This document shows positions 9,763 through 22,823 of a stretch of DNA of 64,000 nucleotides, in pieces. The notes beneath the pieces were generated by a model. That model searched no databases, had not been told where the DNA came from, and saw nothing but the letters and a program-made list of their open reading frames with translations. The translations under genes and the position numbers were made by a program. Source of the DNA: Viola odorata (lineage: Eukaryota > Streptophyta > Magnoliopsida > Malpighiales > Violaceae); the NCBI GenBank assembly GCA_963691705.1, contig OY829541.1:39945661-40009660 (forward strand). The letters run 5' to 3'. Each line of letters begins with the position of its first letter. The stretch's first letter is position 1.

Positions 9763-12700
9763 CCCCCCCCCCCCCCAGTCTAATCGTTCAAGCCCTGCAG
9801 TTGAGCTCTTGAGTTGTTCGGCATGGGAACTTCTGTTAAAAAGGGTATAATTGTGATCACATTACTACTAATAGTAATTGTATTAGTATTAATTTTTAAA
9901 TACGCTCGTTCGTCTGTAATTATGTGTGTAGATTGGGGATGATGTAATGATTTATCTGCTGAAGCATACATCAATTTTCGCCCCCCTCCTTCGTAAAAAA
10001 CATTATCAGGTAACAGGCCATCCAGTTCCTAATTTGGTTCCTAAGCATAAGCCGGAGTTTCAGCATCAGCATCACATTATTGGTAATTTAGAAGAATTTG
10101 TTGTTCTTACAAATTGAATTTGCATTCTGTGGAGATAATGCTGTAATAATAATGCACGCTCTCTTCCCATGTTACTTTTAATATGTTTTGTATTTGTATA
10201 TTGCACATGTCTTTGATTAATGTAGTCCAAGATTGTTTAAGCAAGAGTATATGTGGAAAGTGGCAGGGAGGCTCTTGATTTTTTGTTTCTCTTTGCTACT
10301 GGGGAAGAAAAAACCAGATAGTTAAGAAGGCATATTGATATAGCCGCTGATAGAGTGTGAACTTTCCTGGAAAAATGGCATACCTCAGGCCTTAAGTTTG
10401 TCATCCAATTGAAGCTTTTTGATAATGTGCTTGTTTTTTTTCTTTTTTATGCGTCATTCTGTTTGTTAACTATTGAGCCCTTCCTGACATTTGATATTCT
10501 TCCTGAATGCATCATGGATTTGTGTTTTGTAAAAGGTCTTGAAGGGATTTAGATTTCTTTTGTCTTTTTAAGTGTTAAGTATTTGAAGCACCTATAAAAA
10601 AGGTATTTGACGCAAATGGAGTGACATTTAGTAGTTTTGCTCTAAAACTTTTTGTCAAGTAAAATATGGTTTCGGTTTCCTTTTGACTGAGAGGAATTCG
10701 TGACTCTACCTTTGCATGCATGTTATGTAGCCTGTTTCTTATTTCTAATATATTTTTTATGCATTTTATTCATGAACACTGACGTCACTAATTTGACAAT
10801 TGAAATTTCACTTGCCCAGGACCTAGAAAGAAAAGGGATAGGTCTGACAACACTAGCTTGACATGTAAAAAACAGAAACTTAGCTCACTTAATGTTTGTG
10901 GTCCTAGAAGATCTGTAAGCACTATACTTGCCGAATGCAATCAGACAAGTTTGTCTGATGCGGCCCCCGAAAAAACTGGAACTACAATCTTCAAAGAGAG
11001 AGGGTGCTCAAATGAAGAATTTGACGGATTAAATTTGATTATGGTGAAGCCCAAGAAGCGTTCCAGAGCATTTAGGTGGCAGCGCCGTAAAAAGCATATG
11101 CATTTAGAAGTTAAGTCAGCCAATGATAAAATTGGCGAAGTTAGCTCATGTAGGGGACTCCAATCTGACTTAAACATTGATTCAAGTCATTACAATGGAA
11201 AGGTAATTTCTTTTGAAGAAATTTGACACATTGACTTTAAGCTTAAAGTTAAATGTTGGAATGGATCAACAAAAAATGTTTTTTCTTTTCTGGAGAAATC
11301 TTTTAATCTATTTTCTTTTATTTCTTTTTGTTTATACCTCAGATGCTACAGCAATGTTTCTGTTGTCTTGTGTTGCAAGCTTCCCAAGCAGTCAGTGATG
11401 GCACTCAAATCAATAGGCTACCCATATTCTATAATTCAGAGCATTCTTCGTTGGTTCTTCTTCGAAAGCGTATCCTTCCCAAATTTCTAAACATATTGAT
11501 GCATGTTTTGCTCTTCATGCTTCCCGATACCCTAGATGTTGTGACATGCTTTATTGATTTTTAATCTGTAACATATTGTTTCTTTTCGGGTTTGTAGTCA
11601 TCCTACTCAGATTTGGTAGACTATTTTGGAGCTTCTACAAAATATGGTTTAAGGGTTTTTCTCTTTGCGTTATTAAAATGTCTTGCATAACCTTAATTAT
11701 ATCAGATGCATTGACTTCCTTAAAGCCCAGTTTGGCTGGTTCGAGATCACTTCTTGCTAGTGTTTTTGGCGTATCTGATACAAATCTACGTGCTTTCTCA
11801 AGTTCATGCTTGCACAAAGATGGTGTTTGTCTCCAGGAATCTACATGCCTGTAAGTTAGTTACCTTTGTGTGGACAGTTTATGGGTGTTAAAATTCCTTA
11901 TGATGTGTTGTTTTATGATTTTCTAGGAACATTGCCTTGTATATCTTCTATCATTCAGGTCTTTGGCTGCTGTTGAACTTATAGCACCGTAGCAATCTCT
12001 GGTATTTTAGGTTGATGTCTAACAATAAAGAAGATAGGATGGTTGGTTTCAGTTAGGTGTTATGATTGAAAATATATTTGTTTATGAGGTAGCTGAGGAA
12101 ATAAGAAGATATAGGTTCTCTTAGGGATAAAAAACTATTCATGGTTAAGAGTAAGAAAAGTTAGGTGTTATGACTGAAAATATATTTGTTTATGAGGTAG
12201 CTGAGGAAATAAGAATTGCATCATTGCAAAACAGAGCGAGAAGTTCCATTCTCTCATTTTTATCAATTGTAAATAAACCATTACATGCTTAGGCATTATT
12301 AGACTCATAGAGTTCCTATTATGAGTACCTCTAATTGTAGGTTAGAAATGTAACAATTATGTTTTAATTTATTGGAAACCCTAACCAAAATAAAACTCTG
12401 AGCATAAAATGGCTCTTATATCTGTATGTATCATGCCATGCCTCCAGTGACTGAAGCTAGATCAATGGCTTTAGGATTTTCTAATGGTGGATGGAAAAGG
12501 TTTTGCCATGTCTTTCAGTTCAAACTCCTTTTAATCCAGTTGAAGCCATTTGTGGGGAAGAGTTCATTGGAGTCTGGTTTTTCATGAGATGATTAGTGTA
12601 CCCCTGGTTGGTTATTTAAAAATATAGACATAAAGAAGTTAACATTAGAGCTCATTCCTGTTCTCACAGAAAATTTACATAAAAAGGAAAAAAAGGAAAG

Positions 12701-15700
12701 AAAAATAAATCTTTGAATCAAGTTTCAAAATGAAAGTAACTATTCTATACTAACGTAAATGGTTAGAATCCTGGAGTTGGATTATGTGACATCAAGCATG
12801 GAACTCAAATGACCAATTAATGGAATAATATGCTTTTGTTTTTAATGTCCCAGGTATCATTCACTTCTTAAGTCGTTGAAGGTTCTTTTGCACCGTACTC
12901 AAGACTGCAAGCTTTTGAGATTGTTGGATAAGCATTGTGTTGTTTCATCAATGAATGAAGTAAGTTTTTGGTGCAAGACTTTAGTGATGTGTAAGTGGCA
13001 TGCCTTTGGAATCCTAATTTAATTTACAGTTACTAAAAAAAATGCAACTTTCTTTTGGATGGTTCTCTTTTTGTATAAAATGATTTTGAGGGAGAATCTC
13101 TTAATAAATATCATGACGTTAACAGTGTACACTAAAATGGACACAGGACACGATTGATCCCCTAAATGCGGCACTGAAATCTTATTGCTCAAAGAGTGAG
13201 GTGGTATCATTTATATGGGCAGTTTGCAGATACGTAGTTCCTCCTGATTTGCTAGGAACTCCTTCCAACTGGAGAATATTGAGGAGAAATATTTCCAAGT
13301 TTGTGCAGCTTAGAAGATTTGAAAAATTCACATTAAAACAGTGTATTCACAAGTTGAAGACTTCTGACTTCCCATTTTTGTCAAATAAACAGTCTTCATG
13401 CCACTTGGATGCTTTGGTGCCAAATATTGTCCCAGGGCATACTGCACACGGTCATAAGGGCTGTGATAAATTGAAAGATGTTGCAAATAATACGAAGCAT
13501 GTATTCTTACAGAAATGGATATTTTGGTTCTTTTCAGTTCTGGTTGTGCCATTGGTGCAAGCCAACTTTTACGTCACAGAAAGTGAGTTTGGCAAACAAG
13601 ATGTCTATTATTATCGGAAGTCAATTTGGGACAAAGTCAAGAATGGAGCAATTGCTAACTTGAAAGGTCAGAACTATCAGAACTTGGATATTGCCGATGT
13701 TAGGAGTATTATAAGTTGTAGATCTTTTGGATTCTCAAAGCTCAGACTTCTTCCAAAAGGAAATGGAGTAAGAATATTAGCAAATCTAAAGGCATCATCG
13801 AGAATACCTCATCATGGACAAACTTCTCAAGCTCACGCATTTGGACTGCAGGGAAAAGTTGCACGCCATCCTAACTTAGTTAAAGTAAAACATTTCAAGT
13901 CTGTGAATTGTTTTCTTCGTGAAACACATGCCGTTCTGAAAGGTATACAATTGAAGGAACCAGAGAAGTTAGGCTCATCTGTCTTTGACTACAATGACAT
14001 CTACAGAAAGCTCTGCCCATTTATAATTGCTCTGAGGAATGGATTGACCATGTTGCCTGATGTATTCATAGTTGTTTGTGATGTGTCAAAAGCATTTGAT
14101 TCCATAGATCAAGATAAGTTGCTTGGCATGATGGGAGATGTTATGCTGGAGGATGAATATTTCCTAAAACAGTTTTGTCAAGTTGTCTGTACCAAGAAAT
14201 ATCTATGGGTTCATGAGCAGCTTGTTTTAGCAGATCCAAATATGAACACCAGTTTTTCAAGTTTGAGTTCCTCTGCTCTCTTTGGTTCATTGCATACCAT
14301 CCTTGTTAATCAGGTATGCTATTTGTACTTTTTTCCCACTATGTGTAAACTTCTTAAAAAAATTGATTTCTTCTTTCTTTTGCGTTCCCTTTATTGTTAG
14401 AATCACCTACAAATACTTGTATATCGTGTAGAACTGAGTGGGGGAAGGTTAATTATGGCATTCTGATCTTGGGGGAGGTGGGAGGGGACTCAGTCAGAGA
14501 CCCTGCTGGGACCTTCAGTGGCCCTTATTAATCATGGTTTGAGCCTTATAGTTGAGTTGATAAGTTAACTATGAACAGTTGTTTAACCTTCCCAGACCTT
14601 TTCTATTCCTTCTAACTTGCAAGATGAAAGTGGTCTGCCATCGCCTAAGCACCCCAGACTTGTTTTAGGTACCTCTTGCGAGTCTTTCATATCACCTCCC
14701 ATATGGGCCATATCATTATTTATTTCAGTCTTTGGTTTTGATTTTTGGTTTTACTTCCATTTAGTATTTTATCATCTACAGGTATGGAAGGCATATCATA
14801 GAAGCCCTGCAATGAGATAAGAAGCTTAGTGCTACTTTATGGAGATCTTCTCCATCTTGTCTGTATTAACCATAGTATTTCTGACTTGTGAGAAGTACTT
14901 TAATGAAGTAATTTCGATAGGTGTTTCGATTGGATTAGGTGTTCTCTTGGATCTTTGAAACTGCTTTTTGTGTGGGAAGACCTTGTAGAGGTGGAGTTAT
15001 GGAGGTTGAAGAAGAGAAGCTTAGGTGGTGGGGAAGAGAGAAACAAAGAGGGTTAGAATAAAAGTGCAGGAGGGTTAAGTACATTTTGGGCTTAAAGTAT
15101 TGCTAGACATTGGGTGAAGGGGAGATTGGGAGAGAGTAACAAATGCTATATAGAGTAGTGATTTTTCTTTTCATTTTTACTCATGAAAATGAGAAATGCT
15201 CATTGCTCATTACTGTCTATGCATATGATTTTCTTATAAGTTGCAAAATATATGCTTTAGAAGAAAGTCATAGAAATTGTGCGGACAGAATATTGCCCTC
15301 GGCATCAATACAAGTGTATGATTTAAGGTTAGGACTTAAACCTGAGATCTATCCTTCCTTGCAAAGCAAGGATTTCCACTGAGCTAAGCTCATTGGTAGA
15401 TCTTCATACGTTGATGATAATAAAACCAATCTGGATGATGGAAACCTATCACTCATTGTAAACTAACTGGTTAGTAATCTGGAAGCTAGTTGTATTATAT
15501 ATCTATGTCTACTATTGTTTGATACTTGTCTCGTGTTGCAGGGGCGTAGTAGGTATTTGTTAAAGGAAGAGCTCCTGTTTAATCTAAAAGAGCATGTGAA
15601 GCGTAATGTGCTTCAGTTAGGTAGAACATTTTACTTGCAAGGGATAGGTATACCTCAAGGAAGTGTATTATCTTCTCTTCTTTGCTCATTATACTATGGG

Positions 15701-17263
15701 GACCTTGAAAGGAGCGTGATCTTTCCATTTCTTGATAAACTTGATGGACCTTCACTAAAGAATCTACCAAGAGATGATTCTCAAAGTGCTTCCGTTCCAG
15801 AATGCAGCTCAGAGGCTAATGTCATGTCCTCCCCCCGTCATATTCTTCTCAGATTAATTGATGACTTCCTTTTCATATCAACCTCAAAGAAGCATGCTAC
15901 TGGTTTTCTCTCGAGGTTACGGCGGGGATTTCGGGATTACAACTGCTATATGAATGAGGGCAAGTTCTGTTGTAATTTTCATATTGGACCTGCATCAGAT
16001 CTTCCATCAAACAGGGTGCATGTTGGTGAAGATGGTAAATCATTTCTTCGATGGAGTGGTTTGCTTTTAAACTCCTGCACTTTAGAAGTTCAGGCAGATT
16101 ACACAAGGTTAGTTCTTTGGAATTTCTTGTGGATAGATATGTCCTGATTCTTATCTGGCTTCTCTGTTGCGTTGTTTTTGGTTCTTAATTTCAGAGGAGG
16201 CCTATTGGGGAAGCCAGTCAAAGATGCTTGATTTTTGTAATCAGTGAATTGTTTTACAAAAGATTATGCTTGTTTCAATTTTACTTGAACATCAAAGCCA
16301 CCACAATAATTACCGCATGCTTGTCTGCTTATCCTTTACACTTTATGTCTATGCGATACTTAATTGATCCCTAAACAGGTATCTGAATAACCATTTAAGC
16401 TCAACGCTTACTGTCTGCTGGCAAGGAAAACCTGGGCGTCATCTGAAGATGAAGTTGTTCAGCTTCTTGAGGCCCAAGTGTCATCCCATATTCTTTGATT
16501 CAAATATTAACTCTTCGCCCGTCGTTAGGTTAAACATCTATCAAGCATTTTTGATATGTGCAATGAAGTTCCACTGCTATGTGTCTGACATGTCATATAT
16601 TTGCAAACTGCACCCAAGATTCTATTTCGAAATTGTGGAAAGATCCTTAAGGTAAGAATGTTTCTCTGAAAGTAGAATTGTTTTTGTGCTCTAAATTTTT
16701 GTTTGTAACAAGTATCTCAAACTTCACGAACTGTCTTGGTAAATTTTATAGGAATGAACCACCCTATGATTTATAATCTAAAACTTACTTGCAGTTCTCT
16801 TATGTTGCCAACATGATTCAGCAGTAGTAGTTAGTCATGGTAGAGTAAGCAAGTCATTGTTAAAGTTCTTGAAAATGGCTCTTTTCATCATTGTACTCTC
16901 ATAACCTTCAAATGCAAAAGCAATCCTTCTATGTCACAGCCACCTTTACCCTTTTATATGTTTTTTTTTTCCTTTTGTGTGATTGCTAGGTATATGTATG
17001 TGCTCATTAGGAAAAGGATGCGTTCTGTACACGTCAGCTCTCATTTCCGCCCGATTCTTCAGTTGAAGGGGAGTGAGGTTGAATGGCTTGGTTTAAATGC
17101 TTATATAGAAGTATTGAAGAAAAAACAAACAAAGCACAAAGAATTGCTCTCTCTGTTGTTGAAGAAGATGTCAATACAGAGAATAACTGGAAATGCGTCA
17201 TCTCAACTAAAATATGCAGTTGATCGCTCACATTCGTGCGTAATTTGGAAAATCAAGTATTAG
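9351..17263 (+). CDS. TERT: Telomerase reverse transcriptase (TERT), complete, 11 exons
   Basis: Catalytic subunit of telomerase; it copies the telomerase RNA template onto chromosome ends in the nucleus. Proposed coding exons: 9351-9668, 9779-9844, 9932-10082, 10820-11202, 11343-11469, 11706-11850, 12854-12959, 13147-14313, 15542-16107, 16379-16651, 16990-17263. All introns are GT..AG and phases agree; the total is 3576 nt, 1191 residues, within the plant range. The start MAKKRRKRVPEVIWRLF fits plant TERT N termini. Visible: a TEN-type N terminus, a basic region near 252-272 (KPKKRSRAFRWQRRKKH), the QFP-type TRBD (VVSFIWAVCRYVVPPDLLGT), the T motif near 558-596 (ANFYVTESEFGK), motif 1 LRLLPKGNGVRIL, motif A CDVSKAFDS (D744), motif B' GIPQGSVLSSLLCSLYYGDL, motif C LIDDFLF (D928, D929) and motif E WSGLLLNSCTLEVQ. 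The C terminus ends LKYAVDRSHSCVIWKIKY. No inactivating change is seen. Confidence 0.97.
9730..9776 (+). repeat. Poly-C tract at the TERT intron 1 acceptor
   Basis: Forty-seven bases of C interrupted once by G (9762), ending directly in the AG of the exon 2 acceptor (9777-9778). It serves as the polypyrimidine tract of that acceptor. The opposite strand is a long G run able to form quadruplex structures. The exact length may be misread. Confidence 0.9.
12051..12215 (+). repeat. 57-bp direct repeat in TERT intron 6
   Basis: 12051-12107 and 12159-12215 are the same 57 bases with one difference (GATTG versus GACTG), 108 bases apart start to start. This is a local duplication within an intron, with no coding content. 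The same pair recurs in the second copy of the gene at 28313-28369 and 28421-28477. Confidence 0.9.
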
Positions 17264-19663
17264 GTACTCATGTGGTAAGTATCTAAACCATTGATCTCTT
17301 TTCATTCATTTGATATTTGCTCTTAGTCTCGTTAAGGTTATATGAATATGTCAAGGCAGTTTTGTTTCCTCTAGCAGTAGAAGGATATGGTATCTCTAAA
17401 CAGAATGTCAACTTTTCTAGTTCTGTTTTTGTTGTCAAATTGGAGCATTTTTTTTTAATTCTTATTTCTGGCATTAATATAGGTAAAATTATTTTGTTTT
17501 GTTTTGTATTTTCATTTTTCCCACTTGGATTTAGCTTGTAATCTTGCATCCTAGTTTCACCCTCTCGTGGATCTTTGGTTCTTATTTCCTGGTGGCAATA
17601 ATGTTAGATGTAAACTACCAAGTTCAGTTTGACCAATAGACGAGGCTAATAAGCTCTTATCATACTTGGTTAAGGCAAAATAAATTCAATCTCTTGATGC
17701 CAAAACATAACATTTTCTCCTTTATCACTGTTTCGGTATGTGAAAGCTTCATATGAAGTTTCTCATCGTCTTCAACTCATACACAAGAAATTTGTAGAAG
17801 GTTTTCCAAATATTTTCCTTTACTACTTATAAATACCACAAGGGAGTTGCTGGTAAAAATTTAGATTTTGTTTTTATAGCTGTTTATTTATTTATTTTTT
17901 ATGATAAGGTTACTTAGAATTCTAGCAAGAACGTATACCCGGTGTGAACAAGATTAGCCCTTGCCCGGTGGATTTATGAATACTTGTGGTTCAGACCTAA
18001 AAAAAAAAAAAATGGTGGATGCATTTTATCCAATTGATAGTTTAATGCCTAGTTTTCATAATTTTCAAATGATTAAAAGGAAGAAGATGGAGTATAAGAC
18101 AATTTTCTGTATGTCCTCTCCTAAAGAAGAGACTTTATTTTCTTATGAAGGACAAAACCACATCTGAGTTAATGGACTTATCAGCACAATGCCTATTAAG
18201 TTAGGAAGCAGAGTTCACCAGGTTTCAGGTTTTGCTTTTGAAGGTTCTGTTGGTATTGCTAGTCATTGTTTACTTGCTGACTGTGATTCCCATGGTTTTT
18301 CTTTTCGCTATCAGATTTCTCAAGCTTCTGTTGGCTGTTTCTGACCTTGAGGAAAAATTTACTGCACGAGCATAGAACTCGAAATGCCATTCCTTGAAGA
18401 AGTTGGAGAAGAAGTGCAATGACGCTCAGTCTCGGTGAAAAAGCTCTCGAACAAGAGAGGATCACACTTCTAGAGATATATTGGATAAAGTGGTGTTTTC
18501 ATGGCCGAGATTCTCGACGCTGAAGATGAGGAATGCAATAGGAGTAGAGCCAGTTGTTGAGGGAGCAATGCTGGTGGGTTTTGAAGGAAAAAAGAATAGG
18601 ACCCCATGGTTTCATTTAATTAATAATAATAACTTCTTTATTTTATTTTATTTTATTTTGAGAGTTCGGAAATTCTTATCCTCATAATCGCACTCACCGC
18701 ACCAAATGATAACCGTGCGGATGGTGCCATATCTTTGATTGACTTATTCATAAGATGCCGGAAGATGTTACAGCGTAAACTTTCCAACGAATCAAGTTAG
18801 TTAATGTCTTTATAATAAAGTGCTTAGGAAAAGTTATTAGTAAAAAGAAAATGAATAAGTTATGATAAAAATGGGACACAACTCAAGTACTTGCCCTAAA
18901 AATGGTACAAGTACTTGAGGGATCTCATATTTATGTTAACTTGGACAGAACTAATTGTCTTCACACGACTGATTGCCGTGTACATTGGCTGCGGTGGTTA
19001 CAGATACTTGTGATCCATTGGTGAAAGAAACCTATATTGAACTTTCATGTAGCTCTTGCCGATGTTGAGAATCCGGATCCCCCAAACGGGCGAGAAGCAC
19101 ACTGAAACTGGCCAAGCTGTCTCCAAATGCAAGATCATTAATGGATTGTGATAAACTCAGTTGATGTGGATGTTTGTTGGGGCCAGAGCTGATCCACCCT
19201 CCTTAGTTTAATGTTAAGACCTAGAACCGTAAGTTTTCGAGAAATTCAAAAGAGAACTTTGCCCAGCCCAGCTATTGATCTATCTATCATCATTCACGAT
19301 GGATCATCACTACATTGTCGACAAATAAAAAGATGATTTTTTTTAAGAAAGTCACTAAAGTTGGTCTAGTGGAAGGAAATGAAGACTGAGGCTCAGCCTA
19401 TCTGAAGCATTTTATTGTGCATACAATTGCTGAGTTTCCTTGTAACAATTCGACTGATATCAACTCATACTGACCCATAATAGGTTAATGTTTCCCCATT
19501 ATTCATAGCAACTCAATATGGCAAAAAATAAGGGAAAAAATGCTGTCCATGGGAATAATAAACCCATAAGAAGCATTAGTAGCCTGGATTAAAATTCAAG
19601 ATGGGAAAGTCACCGGATCTGGGAATAGAAAAGCAGAACACTATATCACAAAAATTCGCCTTG
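17264..19663. other. Intergenic region between convergent TERT and QCR6
   Basis: No coding sequence is supported. TERT transcripts probably end in the first few hundred bases. A plausible splice donor (GTAAGT) follows the stop codon by about a dozen bases, and an AATAAA lies at 17679-17684. A TTTTA pentamer run occurs near 18635-18658 and an A-run near 18000-18012. Short open frames here show no family features. A 3'UTR exon of TERT further downstream, for example after the pyrimidine-rich CAG at about 18313, cannot be excluded. Confidence 0.45.
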
Positions 19664-22311
19664 CTATTTAAGCTTCTCAAATAACTTTGGTGCAACCTGC
19701 ATCACAGCATTCAGAACATTAACTTCTGCAGATGATCAAGCCATAGATAACCTACTTCTGACAGCATAATAATGTTTACTTACACATTTGTCAACACAGG
19801 TCCAATAATCAAAATACTGTCCAGTGCAATGTTTGTGGCCTGTTTCATCGCCTTGGATCCTCTTCACACAAGCCTACACAAAAGCAAACAAATATTCACA
19901 TCATCACTTTATATGATAGTGTCCATAAATACATTACTTATCGCATGTTAAGGTTAATTATGATTCCATCACTTCACTACCTATCGCACAATGGGTTGAT
20001 GCCATGGTTAATTAAGGTATCCACAATATGTCAAGGCTAATTTATGCACGCATGGGTGACATGAACTGAGCCCTAATCTACAAACCAAATAATAGCAGCA
20101 CCATATTGAGAGAATCTAAATTCCATTTAAAACATATATGAGCAACAATGAGCAATTAACAACCTCTTGCTTTAGGTTTAAAGAGTGTATAGGGCCCACC
20201 AAACAAGCATAACATATACAAAGATGCAAAGCAAACACACCGACACTTCATCTACTCAAAGATTAGATCACATGAAAGTTATATTATTCGACCATAAGAT
20301 GTTACTTGACATGATAATCATGTGATACCATAGACCAGAAGACTACTTAAAAGCATTTACTCATGCAGTAAGACAATCCACTGAATAATCTTTATAATAT
20401 TCTTAGATCATCATGCCTATTTTGCTCTATCGTGCCGTCTTGTTAGTGACCTTATATGATGTGGTATCTTGACATGATAATTCATAAGCCACACTAGAAT
20501 ACACCAATAGGGAATCAACAAACAGGAATCGCATAGTTACATGACAGAAAGATTATTCATAATTTCAAACTGCTAACACACACCTGATACTCAAGAAGTG
20601 GTTTCACACACTTGGGCTTGCAAGCTTCTTCCATCTCCTTCTTTGGATCAACAGGTTCCTCATCTGCCCTGTATTCAGAATAGTGAAGAGTTTTCACAAA
20701 ATGGGCAGTATATAAACAAGCAAACCAATGCAACCATATATAAAATCAAAAGGGCCATTGCAGTAGGTATTTTTGCATTATGTTTGTAGATGCTGCTTGA
20801 TATAATGATATCAGCAGGAAAACAAAAATTAAAATTTTGTTGTCCCTCAGTTTGCAAAAAGAAACTCATAATTATTACTTTCTGAGTATATAATCCTGAC
20901 CAGTATTCCTTCCCAAGTCTTTTAAGTAAAACCTCCTTCACTCAACTTAGGTGCTTATGCATAACACTGCATCATACCCCATACCCATAAAATAAAAAAG
21001 CCCTCATCTTATTCACTTTAACATGACTTCAATAGCCAAAAGCTAAAGTGTTTAAATTAGGACAAACACAAAGGTGTATCGAAAGGACTAGAGTAATATG
21101 AACAATAAGCTAGCAACGGTGGCTATGTTAAAATACTGCAAGTAGCTACTATACTTGCAAAAGTATTCCAGATATCAAATAGACAGAAACAGAATTCTAG
21201 CACTTGTTCACCACCAGTTGATCCTTCACATTTCATAAGCAAACATTGCAAGGTAGATGGTTACTATCCTGGCTGAGTAAGCATCCTAAAAAATAAGAAA
21301 GCATCATCTTTGGACGAACATACACATTCATGTCAATTAACTCATACCATTATTACAAATAAATGACAAAATACAGAACTCGTACTTTTGACAAAAACAG
21401 ACAATACTAATCCATTACATGTATACAATGAACCTTGGCAGTTGGTACACAAAGGTAGTCTTTTTGTGTATAACAATCTGTGACAACAATCTATCTCTCA
21501 TTTTGCAAATGAATGCTCATTCTCAAGTCTAAATCTGAACCCAAGGCTCTCATAGGGTCTAATAACTCCAAACACAAGACTAATAGATATACCCCTGAAC
21601 ACTTTGCTACACCTACATCATGTTTTCTTTTTTTTTGGTAGAAACCTTGAGATGATTTCAGCTTAGTATGAGAGAATAAGTACATCAAGAAAAATAACTG
21701 CCTCTAAGCAATGAGAGCCAACTCATAAGATCTGGAAAGTAAACTCCTCGCATCTTTATTGACTTCTCACACTTTCATTATATTGATTCTCTTTATTATT
21801 TTTTGTTATCCATCACTTTACTTGGCAGGAGATTAATACCTTCGGCAATAACAGATACACGTGGAGATTCACATGAGCATATGATTCACAAAAACGTTTT
21901 GAAAAACTCATACTCAAATAGGAAGTAGCAAACAATAACAGCTGCAAGAGAAAATTGACAGGAAGATAAATTACCCTTTTGATAGGATATATTTGTAACA
22001 CAAGTTCAATATATAAGGTATATCGATGCACACACATATTACTGACTAGACCAACATCTTCATATGATCCATTCAACTTCAATTTATGCATAATAAATAC
22101 AATTTCATCTAAGATTCAGAAACGACTACAGACGCAGGTTCAGAAGCTTGATATAGAAAGAACAAATAAAAGAAAAATCTTACAAACTGAACCCAAAAAC
22201 ATAATAAAAATCCGCCAAACCATCGTTCATGCACTCAAAATTCAATGGATCAACGACACCCGTGATCCACATCTTAAACCAAAATACAGAGAAGGACAGG
22301 AATGCTTACAT
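19664..22311 (-). CDS. QCR6: Cytochrome b-c1 complex subunit 6 (QCR6, hinge protein)
   Basis: Small acidic subunit of mitochondrial complex III, located in the intermembrane space where it helps cytochrome c1 dock cytochrome c. Coding parts (minus strand, transcript order): AT of the start codon at 22311-22310, then 20668-20584, 19873-19784 and 19696-19664. All introns have GT..AG borders and phases agree. The protein has 69 residues, beginning MADEEPVDPKKEMEEACKPK and ending APKLFEKLK. Cysteines at 17, 21, 31, 45, 55 and 59 include two CX9C pairs (21-31, 45-55), typical of proteins imported and oxidised by the Mia40 route. Length equals the plant family's usual 69. The start codon is interrupted by the intron after AT, and the 5'UTR is also spliced. 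It is convergent with TERT. Confidence 0.95.
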
Positions 22312-22700
22312 AATATGAAACGCGTAAAGACAAATGATTCAACAAAAGGGAGCTGTTACCAGCGGCGACACCTGAAAGAAATACAATCACACCACACACA
22401 GATATGGAAAAACTAAACCATCAGCTCTATTCCACTGAAACACGGCAAGGAAACCGATATGACAGTAAAATTACTGGGATAAACTTGGTTTGAAGATTCA
22501 GTTCATCTATAAAAAATCCATTAAAATGATAGATTTGCAGATCCAAGTAATAAGCAATCAATGATCGACCATTAATTGAACGAAAAAGGAAATAGAAGAA
22601 AAGGGTTTCAGGGTATTCACTTTGGAAGTCAGGCACCTCTCTCTCTCTGTAGCGTTTCTAGGTCTTGGGAGAAAGGAGTGATGAGAGCGAAAATGTATCA
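22310..22700 (-). other. QCR6 5'UTR exons
   Basis: Exon 2 (22371-22310) is bounded by acceptor TTTCTTTCAG and donor GTAAGC and carries the first two bases of the start codon at its end. A first, fully non-coding exon ends at 22637, where GAGAGAGAGAG meets GTGCCTG. Its start is uncertain, about 22690-22700, judged from a TATA-like element. The exact start site needs transcript data. Confidence 0.65.
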
Positions 22701-22713
22701 GTGCTCTCTCTAA

Positions 22714-22823
22714 GTATATTAAGGCCAGCAGCGCCCAGGGTGGTTGCTAGAGTTCCGCATCGCACCCAAGTCCAACCATGGGTGGAGGCCCAATGGGCTT
22801 AGCCCAATGGGCTTAGCCCAATG
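22714..22823 (-). promoter_or_regulatory. QCR6 promoter with TATA-like box and site II elements
   Basis: On the minus strand, TTAATATACTTA (around 22711-22722) is a TATA-like element. Upstream of it, the 14-base unit GCCCAATGGGCTTA is repeated in tandem between 22788 and 22824, giving TGGGCC/TGGGCT words on both strands (22787-22792, 22794-22799, 22801-22806, 22808-22813, 22815-22820). TGGGCY site II elements are known to occur in promoters of plant nuclear genes for respiratory-chain subunits and ribosomal proteins, and TCP factors bind them. This fits QCR6. The transposon-derived array begins about 70 bases further upstream. Confidence 0.75.

Noticed and set aside
13201..14400. A 399-residue frame that looks like a stand-alone protein
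   Set aside because: It is TERT exon 8 plus run-on into intron 8. There is no ATG at its start, its frame begins upstream at 13147, and a GT donor at 14314 ends the homologous part.
21979..22416. A 145-residue plus-strand frame opposite the QCR6 5' region
   Set aside because: It overlaps the QCR6 5'UTR exon and intron on the other strand and has no recognisable domain.
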